From Nematostella vectensis (taxonomy: Eukaryota > Cnidaria > Anthozoa > Actiniaria > Edwardsiidae): a stretch of DNA of 60,000 nucleotides. This document shows, one piece after another, positions 46,314 through 55,259 of the stretch. The notes under the pieces were generated by a model that made no database searches, had not been told where the DNA came from, and saw only the letters and a program-made list of their open reading frames with translations. The stretch lies in NCBI RefSeq assembly GCF_932526225.1, contig NC_064042.1:12413040-12473039 (forward strand), written 5' to 3'. How positions within the stretch are numbered: the first letter of the stretch is position 1; the number at the start of each line of letters is the position of its first letter. Made by a program: the position numbers and the translations under genes.

Positions 46314-46513
46314 NNNNNNNNNNNNNNNNNNNNNNNNNNNNNNNNNNNNNNNNNNNNNNNNNNNNNNNNNNNNNNNNNNNNNNNNNNNNNNNNNNNNNNN
46401 NNNNNNNNNNNNNNNNNNNNNNNNNNNNNNNNNNNNNNNNNNNNNNNNNNNNNNNNNNNNNNNNNNNNNNNNNNNNNNNNNNNNNNNNNNNNNNNNNNNN
46501 NNNNNNNNNNNNN
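46314..46513. other. assembly gap, 200 N
   Basis: Exactly 200 N bases, a conventional placeholder, so true distance is unknown. AT-rich LINE sequence lies left and the GC-rich polymerase island right; adjacency is by scaffolding only. Confidence 1.
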
Positions 46514-49160
46514 ATCTCAGGGTGGCCCACCGTGTTAGGTTAGTAGAAATTCACCCAGGGGTACAGGGAGCAAAAGTCCACGTAGCGAATCTCGCTTCCA
46601 TCAGGAAGGTCCTCCACGTTCTGGCGCAGCGTGATGGCGTTAGTCCGTCCCCCGAAGAAGACGTCACGAGGGTTTAAGAGCACCGTCTTCTCCACGGTCA
46701 CGGCTAGAGACCTCAGGATTGGAATTCTTTGAGCACCTTGTCAAAGGCACACTCCCAGACCTCCACCATCTTGTACCCTTGAGCCTTGCTGGTCGCGCTT
46801 CGTTGCAACGTCATGTCGTGCAGTGCCCCCATGGTGAGCTTCTTGTTGGAGCTCGGGGTCTCGGGATTCTGATAACACTAAGGGCAGCCGTGGTAATAGC
46901 ACCCGTGGTACTCGTAGACCGTCCTGGTGGCCTCGGCGTACTCGTCCACTTTGTAGTCCCCCACCCGAAACTCGCCTTGGGCACTCGTGGCGGTCTGAAG
47001 GGTCACCTCATCGCGCTGGCTGCGGTACTGGAGCCAAAGAAGCGCTTTGGCGGACTGCACATCGTGTGGACGGTACCCACGGTGAGGAAGGATGGCCACG
47101 GTGTCCTCGGGCAGGTAGGAGGTGCGCAGAACCCTGCTGCCCAGTGAAGCAATCGTCACACAGTCTTCAAAGGGGTCCACGGTGGTCAAGGAGTACACCA
47201 GGTGACGGAAGGCCAGGACGGCCCGCTTGAGAACCTCGACATCTTGGTGGCAATACGCGGCAAGCTGGTCCTTCAGCACCCATCGAATCCCCCGCTGCAC
47301 CTGCTCAGCGTGCCACTCCCTCAGGGCCGCCGCTTCGACCGGTGACTTGCTCTCAAGATCGTAGTAGCTCAGATCAGGGATAGGGCCCTCGTACCCTTGG
47401 TGCTCGGGGTGTTGAAGAAATGGGGAAACACGCCTTTGCAAGCCACATCCTCAAAACCAAAGACTTTAGGAAATTTAGCCAAGGCCATCTGAAAAAAGTT
47501 CAAGGTGCACTTCAACGTGATCTTCTACTCGGGGACACTGAGGTACATCACTTTTCCACCATTGAAGATCACGTTCGACTTGATGGCGTGACGGATCATG
47601 AACTCGAGGATGGGGTACGAGTCGTACCCCTTGAAGTTGTGGGCCAAGCACGTGTAGCCCTCGTTGGTATAGCCCCTGTCGCTTTCACCAAACAACCACC
47701 CACAGAATGCCTCGACCAAGATTAAACTGTACTTCCGAGGTCCACATTTAGGACAGTCGCCTTCGTCCATGGCCCACGTGCAGCACCTGTGACACATCTT
47801 CTGCACACCAGCGAAGTTCACGGTTTGGCCCGAAGCCATAGGTTGGGCCTCGAAATCGAAGATGATGTAGTGGAACTCGTCTTTATCCCTCTTGGACACG
47901 GCCTCCCCCACAGGCATGAAACACAAGTGACCAGGGGGTACCCTCTCTTTACAGATGGAACACTGGTCCTCCCCACGACCATCAGGATGCGACTTGACCT
48001 TACGGTGATTCTCAAAACAGATCTGGGTACAAAAGTAGCGGTGACAGTCGGGACAGTGTCTCCAGAGCCAGGGTAGGGGTTGACCGTCGGGACCTAGCAC
48101 CTAGGGAGAGCAGGGAGAGCAGCCCTTCACTTCACAACTCAAACACTCTCTGAGGCAACGGTGTCGGGGATTCGAGTGGCCCTTGTTGCACTGTACACAG
48201 AAATAGGTGCACCCCAAGACCCGATGGACTTTGGTCAGGTAGTCGTAGTGTCCCTCGGCGTAGTACAGGTACAAACGGTGCTTCACCTCCTGAACCTCAC
48301 CCGTGTAGATCAGACTGTTAAAATGCGACCTCGACACCACGTTCAGTTGGATCCCTTGAGGGGCCAAATGCGTCTGGAAGCGTGCAATGTCCTCCAAGGT
48401 GCACGAACCTGGAGGAACCCCCGCCGCACGGTGAAGCGCCCGCGCTCTCGCCGTCGGAACGGAGAGACCCCCTTTGCTGGGATCGTAGATCTTTTTGTTC
48501 TTAAACAGTTTGTCCCCCTTCAGGTGAGCCATCCCCACCACGATGGCCCGTGCCGCGCACAGCTCATCCTGATTATGAATGCGCACCAAGGACCTGCAGT
48601 TCTTACGCCATCGGTCCAAATCCATACTGCGTGGGCCTCGACCATAACGAGTCCGTCCGCTCCCACGAGGTAGGTGAGTGCGCACCACGTGGACGTCAAA
48701 TTGACCGTTCAACGCAAACTCCCTATGGGACTGCGCCACGCTAGCCATCAACCCTACGATTCTATGAGGGGTCAGTTGGCTGCGACGCATGAAGGGGAGG
48801 GCAATAGGGTTTTCCAGATCCTCATCCCCCAACGTCAAACGGACGTAGTCATGGCCCTCCATACCCTCCACGTGTTTGATCTGATACGACTCCCTTGGGG
48901 AGGGTGGGGGTGCCCCACCCCCTCCCACACCCACCTGAGAGGTGGAGGCCGCCATCGGCTCCAAATAATAATCAAACAACTCCATCATCGAATCAAACCG
49001 CGGACCTGAATCGTCTCGGAATAACACGTCGCCCTCCTCCATCACTTCCCAAGTCTCCATCGGCTCTAGGAGATGTTAACGGTTCATGGGACGCCTCGTA
49101 ACGCGATTCACGCTCCTCATCGTCTGTACGAAACGGCTGCAACTCGTCTTGCCACTCCAT
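46514..49160 (-). pseudogene. family B DNA polymerase, protein-primed type (Polinton/adintovirus-like), broken and cut by gap
   Basis: The N-terminal region has the extended zinc-rich layout of Polinton-like polymerases: NQDELCAARAIVVGMAHLKG, HRAAGVPPG, LYLYYAEGHYDYLT, then CxxC/HxxxxC clusters. The exonuclease motifs follow: Exo I FHYIIFDFEA (Asp 47855-47857, Glu 47849-47851), Exo II AHNFKGYD (47621-47638), Exo III YCHQDVEVL (Asp at 47241-47243). Then VYEYHGCYYHGCP, WECAFDK, FFGGRTNA and palm motif A DFCSLYP (Asp 46576-46578). Motifs B and C are beyond the gap. Breaks: in-frame TAG at 48101, 47525 and 46878, TAA at 46540, and frame changes near 49050 (the likely original start is the ATG at 49160), 47410 and 46725. 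It would replicate a linear genome from a terminal protein. Confidence 0.85.
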
Positions 49161-49482
49161 CTCGCTAAAAGATAAGACCTAAAGACGCCTTGCACAGCGT
49201 TTAAAAAGACCACCCACACCCAAACGAGGCCAGTCCATTCCTACGCGGTCACCCTCTCTTACTCGTGTAAATAAATTAAGAGTAAACATCACGAAAGCGT
49301 TATGGTAATCAAAACACCGACATTCCAACCTGTCACCCCAAAAAATAGTCCCTAAGAAGAAAACATTCGTAAGCTGTCACCTTCTCTGTCACCCGTCAAC
49401 GATGCAAATTCAACATGTTCACTAAAAAATAGTGATCACCATTTTATTTTTAGTCATCGTTCTATCTTTTCTTCTTCTTCTA
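49161..49482. promoter_or_regulatory. divergent intergenic region
   Basis: About 320 bases between the minus-strand polymerase and the plus-strand basic ORF. It has a TTTTTAAA box about 50 bases upstream of the 49160 ATG (minus) and several copies of CTGTCACC (about 49331, 49375, 49389), which could be regulatory repeats. Inference only. Confidence 0.35.
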
Positions 49483-50181
49483 ATGAAATCTAACATTCCT
49501 GGGTCCTTAGACCTCTTCTTGGAGAAGACCGAGTCATCCCCGAGATCACAAGATAGCGTTTCAGCTCCTTAAACAACCATCGTGTACAAGACGATGAATG
49601 TTTAAGGAGATAGAACGCTTGCCCGTCGTCCTCAATCGTCCACGTCCCTCCCAACAAGTAAAAAACGAGAGAAGGGTTTGCACCGCACCGTCTTGAAGTT
49701 CTTTCCTAACGGTACTAAAAATAACCACTTGTTTTTTCTCGACCACAACGTCCTGTCATTCATGCAAATTCGCACTAACCTGTCAAAACCTAAGAAAAGC
49801 CAGAACACTACAAAACGTCACCCCTCTAACGAAAGAGCTCATTCAGAAAGAACACGTCACCACGACACACCATGAAATTCTTTCCGGGAAACTTGCCTTG
49901 CCTGTTGGGATGTCGGTAACCAGCTAGAACGCGTGGCCCAACTTCTGAAAGAACACGCCGCCAGCATGACCCCGAAAACCGAGGAGACCCTACCACCCCC
50001 ACGAAAACAACGTAGACCAAGACAATCCATAAAAAAGAAGACCTTGTCAAAAGCCTGGCAAACCCTCACGCCAAAACAACCAAGGAAACCCCGCGCTAAA
50101 AAGACCCCACCGCCAGCACAAAAGAACGGTCCACCAAGCACCAATGAAAACGTAACCCGTGAGCAACACGCCACCCTTTAA
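49483..50181 (+). pseudogene. basic Pro/Lys-rich protein of the GC-rich island, three in-frame stops
   Basis: ATG at 49483 opens a single frame of 233 codons interrupted only by TAA (49570-49572), TAA (49603-49605) and TGA (49873-49875), with a final TAA at 50179. Segments: MKSNIPGSLDLFLEKTESSP; LHRTVLKFFPNGTKNNHLFF; FRETCLACWDVGNQLERVAQ; then a disordered highly basic tail with PPPRKQRRPRQSIKKK and PKQPRKPRAKKTPPP. Coding features persist on both sides of each stop, so they belong together. The tail is like DNA-condensing or core proteins of dsDNA viruses, a comparison by composition only. The first two stops lie in the arms of the hairpin at 49565-49609. No homolog recognised. Confidence 0.5.
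49565..49609. repeat. 19-bp hairpin inside the basic ORF
   Basis: CTCCTTAAACAACCATCGT pairs with ACGATGAATGTTTAAGGAG, 17 of 19 positions, around a 7-base loop. Both arms contribute an in-frame TAA to the plus-strand ORF. It might be an inserted fold-back sequence or a transcript-end structure. Confidence 0.8.
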
Positions 50182-50319
50182 AAAACACGCCATGCAATCA
50201 AAACTCTTTTAATTTCACGACGCCACAAAACAAGCACTAAAGGATCCTAAAGAAGAAAAAAAACCATGAACCACCCAGCTTGACCACGGTTCCCAAGACC
50301 TCAAGAGGACTCTAGCACC

Positions 50320-50673
50320 GTGACCTGCCGCTGTTGCCCACTCAACGGGTTCTGCAGTCACCGATGCAGTCACCGATGCTTGGCACGCGCCGCCGTAGCG
50401 ATGAAAACGGGCGCCCGTGAGCTGGCAAGGAAGGCCAAAAGACTGCGATTCCTTGAAGAAAAACAGCGTTTGGCTAAAAAGAGAGGGAAAGAGGAAAAAG
50501 CCAAAAGAGAGAGAGCCACCCTCGAAAAGGACGGAGAACCCTCAGGAACAACCGCCGCCATGATTTCTCCCAAAAAACACTGCACCCCCTGTATCGACCT
50601 GACGGAGAGTGATAGCAGCGATAGCGACACGGACCAACTAAGCTTCTTTCTAAGCTTCTTTGGCGGGCCCTAA
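50320..50673 (+). CDS. coiled-coil protein with SUMO-interaction-like motif
   Basis: The frame is open upstream of 50320; the first ATG in it is at 50401 (MKTGARELARKAKRLRFLEE). A charged helix KKRGKEEKAKRERATLEKDG is followed by CIDLTESDSSDSDTDQLSFF and ends at TAA 50671. The hydrophobic core I-D-L-T followed by acid and serine residues is the pattern of a SUMO-interaction motif, here with possible phosphorylation sites. An N-terminal Cys-rich extension (CRCCPLNGFCSHRCSHRC) would be included if translation starts earlier. Viral proteins often use such motifs to reach PML-type bodies; whether this one does is unknown. Confidence 0.5.
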   Translation: MTCRCCPLNGFCSHRCSHRCLARAAVAMKTGARELARKAKRLRFLEEKQRLAKKRGKEEKAKRERATLEKDGEPSGTTAAMISPKKHCTPCIDLTESDSSDSDTDQLSFFLSFFGGP

Positions 50674-50781
50674 ACGAATCACCCTCGCGTTCCACATCTC
50701 CGCGGCCGCCTTCCTCACCCACCCCCCTACCCTCTCTCACCGACGCACATCCACGGCTGGCGGCACACACCGTTCATGACC

Positions 50782-51111
50782 TCAACGGTACACGTCCGTG
50801 ACCGTTAAGTGATGCACGCAATCCCTCATCAAATCGTACCACACACGACGGCCCCGAGAGGGCATCCCCAAGTCCTCCATCATACCACGCAAACTCCCCC
50901 ATAAGAGACCCATCCCACCCATCACGATTCCCCTCACCGACAAAGCTAACACACGTGTATCAAAACCAATCTCAGCAACCTGACGTTTAAATAAGAGGGC
51001 CACCACCGCATACACAAAATAGTTTATTACACTGTGCATGGGAAACGTATCGACGACATCAACACTAACGCTAGACTCGTCCGCTAACTCTACCGAAGGT
51101 GTGTCCTTCAT
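50782..51111 (-). CDS. small hydrophobic protein, 109 residues
   Basis: ATG at 51111 to TGA at 50782. Acidic start (ADESSVSVDVVDTFP), hydrophobic stretch VINYFVYAVVALLF, then VLALSVRGIVMGGMGLLWGS and a basic C-terminal part (GRRVWYDLMRDCVHHL). One or two membrane-associated helices are possible. The ATG overlaps the TGA that would end the upstream GRF protein frame (ATGA), the arrangement of co-expressed viral or polycistronic genes. No family recognised. Confidence 0.45.
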   Translation of the reverse strand: MKDTPSVELADESSVSVDVVDTFPMHSVINYFVYAVVALLFKRQVAEIGFDTRVLALSVRGIVMGGMGLLWGSLRGMMEDLGMPSRGRRVWYDLMRDCVHHLTVTDVYR

Positions 51112-51971
51112 CTCAGTCTAACCTTCTACAGTTCCATCCTCTCGGCGCCGTTTCCTCGCCCGAGAAGCAACCGCTCCAGCTCCTTCTTTCTCTTCGCCAA
51201 CATCATCATCATTTTTGCTTCCTTCTCCCTCTTCTTTTTCTTCTTCTTCTCCGCCTCCTCCTTGATCACAGGCTTGTAAAGCACAGCCCTCTTCTTCTTC
51301 TTCTTCTTCTTCTTCTTCTTCTTCTTCTTCTTCTTCTTCTTCTTCTTCTTCTTCTTCTTCTTCTTTTTCTTCTTCTTCTTCTTCTTCTTCTTCTTCTTCT
51401 TCTTCTTCTTCTTCTTCTTCTTCTTCTTCTTCTTCTTCTTCTTCTTCTTCTTCTTCTTCTTCTTCTTCTTCTTCTTCTTCTTCTTCTTCTTCTTCTTCTT
51501 CTTCTTTTTCTTCTTCTTCTTCTTCTTCTTCTTAGTGGGTGGTTGAGGGAATGCCTGGTACAGCGCCTCCGCCGCTTTCGTCGCCGCCACCATCTCCTCC
51601 TTCGCCTCCTCCTCGGAAGATGTTGGGATCCCCTGAGACGGGCGCCATATGTTAGACAGTTCCTAAGGCCGCTCGCCTGCCCACACAAAACTGTCACACG
51701 GAAGGTTGGGGGCTGGAACGCAACACTTGAAGTACACACGGCCCTTGTTCTTTTCGCTTCCGGACACCAAGGGTTTAGTGATCAAGTCGTGCTCACAATT
51801 CGGAAACTCGTTCACTCTGGTCCCCTCGGGAATGGCCTTCCGAATATCAAGCACTTGCTCCTCCGTGTAATAGAATCCACAGCCCACCACGCGGTTGGCG
51901 TAGTCCACTTCCGTGCCACACCGTACCGAAGCGCCTGAACGTTTCACGGTCTCGCCACAAAAACACTTCAT
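51108..51971 (-). CDS. GRF-zinc-finger-like protein with long poly-Lys tract, in-frame TAG
   Basis: ATG at 51971 starts MKCFCGETVKRSGASVRCGT and VVGCGFYYTEE, a GRF-like half-site, then CEHDLITKPLVSGSEKNKGR, VYFKCCVPAP and CDSFVWAGER: the C-x-H ... N-x-GR-x-Y-F-x-C ... C-x-x-F-x-W layout of GRF zinc fingers, which bind single-stranded nucleic acid in topoisomerase III and NEIL3. A TAG at 51663-51665 follows, but the same frame continues with SEEEAKEEMVAATKAAEALY, about 80 Lys encoded by AAG repeats, and KEAKMMMMLAKRKKELERLL. A second TAG at 51126 is followed six codons later by TGA at 51108, overlapping the next ATG. Either two genes or one with read-through TAG. Confidence 0.55.
51287..51533. 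repeat. (CTT)n microsatellite within the GRF gene
   Basis: About 240 bases of CTT (AAG on the coding strand) with two CTTTTT interruptions near 51362 and 51504. In the coding frame it is poly-Lys; in the opposite and shifted frames it gives false poly-Leu and poly-Arg proteins. Confidence 0.95.
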
Positions 51972-52069
51972 ACCTCAAACCCTGTGAAGACTTAACTGAA
52001 CCCTGCAAGCTACCTTCTTAACAAAATAACACCTCCCTCCCCACATTACTGAGCCGGTTATTTTTGCTT

Positions 52070-52310
52070 TTGCATCAATTAAACGATTCAATTTTAACCC
52101 TTTGTTCTTTTTTGACAGGTCCTTTGACGGGTTGTCACATTCCATACATTCCTGAGCAGCTTTGGGTCCTCATTTGTATCCCCTCACTATGCTAATTTGC
52201 GGATATACCTCTGCTTTTTTTATTGGTTCCCTTTTGACAGGTCCTATGACGTCATCCTCATTTAAATATGCTCAATATGCTAATTCCAGGATATCGGCAC
52301 TATCATATAC
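52070..52310. repeat. short direct repeats at the right edge of the island
   Basis: TTTTGACAGGTCCTTTGACG (about 52115) and TTTTGACAGGTCCTATGACG (about 52232) are each followed by TCCTCATTT and by TATGCTAATT. Base composition falls back to AT-rich here, so this may be near the terminus of the GC-rich element. Confidence 0.6.
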
Positions 52311-52358
52311 TACTGACGTGTGAGGAGTAAATAATTACATATGTCTGTTACAAAACTA

Positions 52359-52503
52359 ATGGGACACTTTCCCTCCCCCTTCCTCAATGTTGGAGGGCAA
52401 ATGATCATCTTGCTACTGCTTGTTTTTTGAGCTGAAAAATCGCCTCTAACCAATATTAATCTGGGGGAGGGGGTTGGCGGTTGTTCGTATGGGAAGTGTC
52501 CCA
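52359..52503. mobile_element. MITE with TGGGACACTTTCCC ends
   Basis: Left end TGGGACACTTTCCCTCCCCC, right end in reverse complement TGGGACACTTCCCATACG. About 145 bases, no frame. Flanking CTAA and CTTA suggest a TA-type target duplication, not proven. Confidence 0.65.
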
Positions 52504-52842
52504 CTTACTTTTGTTGTGGATATGTAGCTATGTTACTTTAAAAGCTGAGACAACCTGATGAAATAAAAAACAGGACGATGCTTGTGAAAAAGAGATGTGT
52601 TCATTCAAAGTTATTTACATTCGGCTATATTAGCATATAATTGCTAGTAATGCATTTAATATTTTGTGGATGAAAGAAATCCAAAATCGAGCCAGACAAT
52701 GCCGCAAAAGATAATAGCATCGACGTTCCTCAAGAAACAGAAGTCAATGCGAATGTGAGCATAAGAAGAAATACAGTAGGAACTCAGACTAAATACCCGA
52801 AATATTCTCTGCGCTACCGTTGCTTAGTTCTATTATTATATC

Positions 52843-53000
52843 AGAGACCTTACGCAAGAACGACGGCATCAAGAACGGCGCGCGCGCTCAGGAACTGCTC
52901 ACACAACACGGCGTGTCGTCCGCGACGGCAAATCTAGAACGGCATTTTCCAATTTTCGCGTTCTACATGCGCCGTCAGGACGTCCTTGCGTAAGGTCTCT
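52843..53000. mobile_element. MITE with AGAGACCTTACGCAAG ends
   Basis: AGAGACCTTACGCAAGAACG at the left and, in reverse complement, AGAGACCTTACGCAAGGACG at the right; GACGGC/GCCGTC is also mirrored inside. It is 158 bases long and non-coding. Target duplication unclear. Confidence 0.8.
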
Positions 53001-53220
53001 ATTTTATAAATAAAACGATAAAATAAAGGAAGCCTAACTTCGAAGTTTTGCAACACTTCTGCCTCGTAAAGTCTTGGTATGTGATCTGCTGCAATGCAAT
53101 GAATACCACCGATACCAAACCACCCTGGCGCAAAACTTCATTTTCCCTGAGAACTGTTAACTCGCGACGATCCTCTGCGTTGTTCAGCCACTCCACAACA
53201 ACAAATTTCTTGGAGGTCAT
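52999..53220 (-). CDS. possible first exon of an unknown gene
   Basis: ATG at 53220: MTSKKFVVVEWLNNAEDRRE, LTVLRENEVLRQGGLVSVVF and IALQQ, after which the frame loses coding character. The start (KFVVVEWxxx...ELTVL) recalls N-termini of uncharacterised cnidarian proteins and of some BEN/transposase-like genes. No clean donor could be fixed, and the frame runs toward the MITE at 52843-53000. Fragment at best. Confidence 0.3.
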   Translation of the reverse strand: MTSKKFVVVEWLNNAEDRRELTVLRENEVLRQGGLVSVVFIALQQITYQDFTRQKCCKTSKLGFLYFIVLFIK

Positions 53221-53447
53221 TTTGACTTGATCACTAAAACTCGATAAAATTCACTAAAATCACGGAGATTCGCTAAGAAAATGTAACCGGTACAATCCAA
53301 CGAAAACCAGTACAAGTCGGCGACATCCCAGGCAGCCAGCAAGGGGTGAATGACGTATGCAAAAAAGCGGATTCTAATTGGGTGATGTTGATTACAGAAC
53401 GTAAGATCGTGCCGCACGCTCTTAACAACGGAATTTTTTACCCCGGC

Positions 53448-53490
53448 CCCTGTGGAGATCGTTGCTTTTTGAGCATCGATCTCCACGGGG
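53448..53490. repeat. 14-bp hairpin, 13 paired
   Basis: CCCTGTGGAGATCG and CGATCTCCACGGGG around a 15-base loop (TTGCTTTTTGAGCAT). It lies upstream of the possible exon at 53220. Confidence 0.75.
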
Positions 53491-54167
53491 AGCTGCTTAG
53501 GCTCGGCATTCCAGGTAACACTTCGATCCACTAATCCCAATACCTGTCAGAAGAACGACAACAATAAAAGCAAAATGCAAAAGTTGTATCATTTAAGGAC
53601 TTGATTCATAATGTTGATACAAGTCTACAGCGGGCTGGAATAATATGGTTCTATATGATTATTTATGAGTTTCTTAATAACTGACCTTTACCCACGTGAA
53701 CCTCGAGGAATATAGCGCAACATCAATCAGAGGGAGGAAATAACCGAGTAAACAATTAAGGCAAAATTATAACGGGACAGAAACACTCATCGGGTGATAA
53801 AAATAAGTAAAAATATAACTGGGCAAAAAACACTCGGGTGTTAAGCAAAAAAATACGACAGAACAATTCTATGGCTATTCTATTCTATCAGGGGATCGCG
53901 TTTAAAACAAACAAAAAAACATATTATGATCATTTTGAGATTCAATGTCCAAACAAAAACTTGACTTTACTAATTTGTGTTTTTTATAAGTGATCATACG
54001 ATTCGTAATTGCGCTCGTGTGCTTTAAATAGAGTCTCAAATTCGCCCTACGGGCTCGTGCAATTTATGATACTTTTTGAAAAATTACACTTGAACTAAGA
54101 AGTCACGTGACTTCTTATTTCAAGTCGCCTCTTCCAGAAGACAAAGTCGTTTAACTAACAAAACAAA

Positions 54168-54240
54168 GCCCGCTTAATACGGACACCCCGATAATACGGA
54201 CACTTATGAAAGTCCCGAGGGTGTCCGGGGTTCCACTGTA
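54168..54240. mobile_element. pogo/Tigger-like terminal fragment
   Basis: Read minus it starts ACAGTGGAACCCCGGACACC and CTCGGGACTTTCATAAGTGT, with CCGTATTATCGGGGTGTCCG after it: the familiar terminus of pogo-like Tc1/mariner elements, beside TA. The opposite end was not found nearby. Confidence 0.6.
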
Positions 54241-54823
54241 TATATATTTTTAGAAGGGTTTTATTCATTTAATTTGTCAAATGTTGTTCATTGCTTTTTC
54301 TGTTTTTGTTTTATTTCTTTTGTTTTATAAGCCGCTTTAAAACTAAGCGTTTTAGAAATGTCATGCATAACATGCATAACAGTGCTTCAAATTCGGATAA
54401 TTTTAATACAGTTAATTTTAAATGTTGAAAAAAAATCGCAGAATATCCAAAGGTCGACCCATGCGTATCAAATTCTTTTGCACTAGTTTCTTTTCTCAAG
54501 CCGGAATGAACTCGCCTAATACGATATCATGGAAAATCGTAGAACATCGCAAACGAGCTATTCATGTCTTTTGCGTCGTTGCGATATTCAAAGATATCTT
54601 TGAATTTCACAAAGTGTGATCTCGCACCTTTTTTCTTCATTTGGATTTATTGCGATTTTTTGAGATATTCCAGGATATCACAGAAACTCGACTATTATCG
54701 CAAAAAGTGAATTTTTATTTCGCACGATGAGATATCATTCCTGTGTACCACCTACTGGTCTAAGTAGACCTTAAAACAAAGGATAGTTAATAAATCTCCC
54801 TCTTAACTATGAACAAGTATCAA

Positions 54824-55250
54824 TGCATTCATCTGTTATGCTTTATGAGCATCCAATTAAGTTCTCTGCTGTATCGATAGTATAAAAAGCTGTCAGAAAT
54901 ATGTCAGATAGGAGTTGTATGGCGGCTGCCTTCAACTCGACCACTAGCTGCGAGGAGAGTGATTAGCTACTCCATTTTTTTTTTATCTCTTTATTTAAAA
55001 GGCATCTATATTAATCTACCGATATTAAAGAAATAATCTTGCTGAATTTAAGCTAGCTGCCGGGACAACCTGTCCTATTTACGTTCTGCACTATGAGATA
55101 TGATTCGTGCGTACTATGTGTTATGCTGTATGAGCATTCAATTAAGTTCTCTGCTACAGATTCTTCTCGATAGTAAAGAAAACATATATCTGAATCTGCC
55201 GATGATAAAGAAAGAATTTAGCTAAATTTAAGCTAGCTTTGCTAAATAAA
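54824..55250. repeat. diverged tandem pair of about 270 bp
   Basis: ATGCTTTATGAGCATCCAAT / ATGCTGTATGAGCATTCAAT, AAGTTCTCTGCT, TCGATAGTA and AATTTAAGCTAGCT recur in order at about 54836 and 55124. Confidence 0.65.
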
Positions 55251-55259
55251 AACGCATCG

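Noticed and set aside
47789-48744. Long plus-strand frames opposite the polymerase
   Set aside because: Antisense shadows of the GC-rich minus-strand polymerase frame.
49561-49746. Minus-strand 61-residue ORF opposite the basic protein
   Set aside because: The plus-strand frame continues coherently for 233 codons on both sides, which the minus frame does not; kept open only as a weak alternative.
51099-51938. 279-residue poly-Leu frame and poly-Arg frame
   Set aside because: Shadows of the (CTT)n tract; the coding evidence is on the minus strand in the poly-Lys frame.
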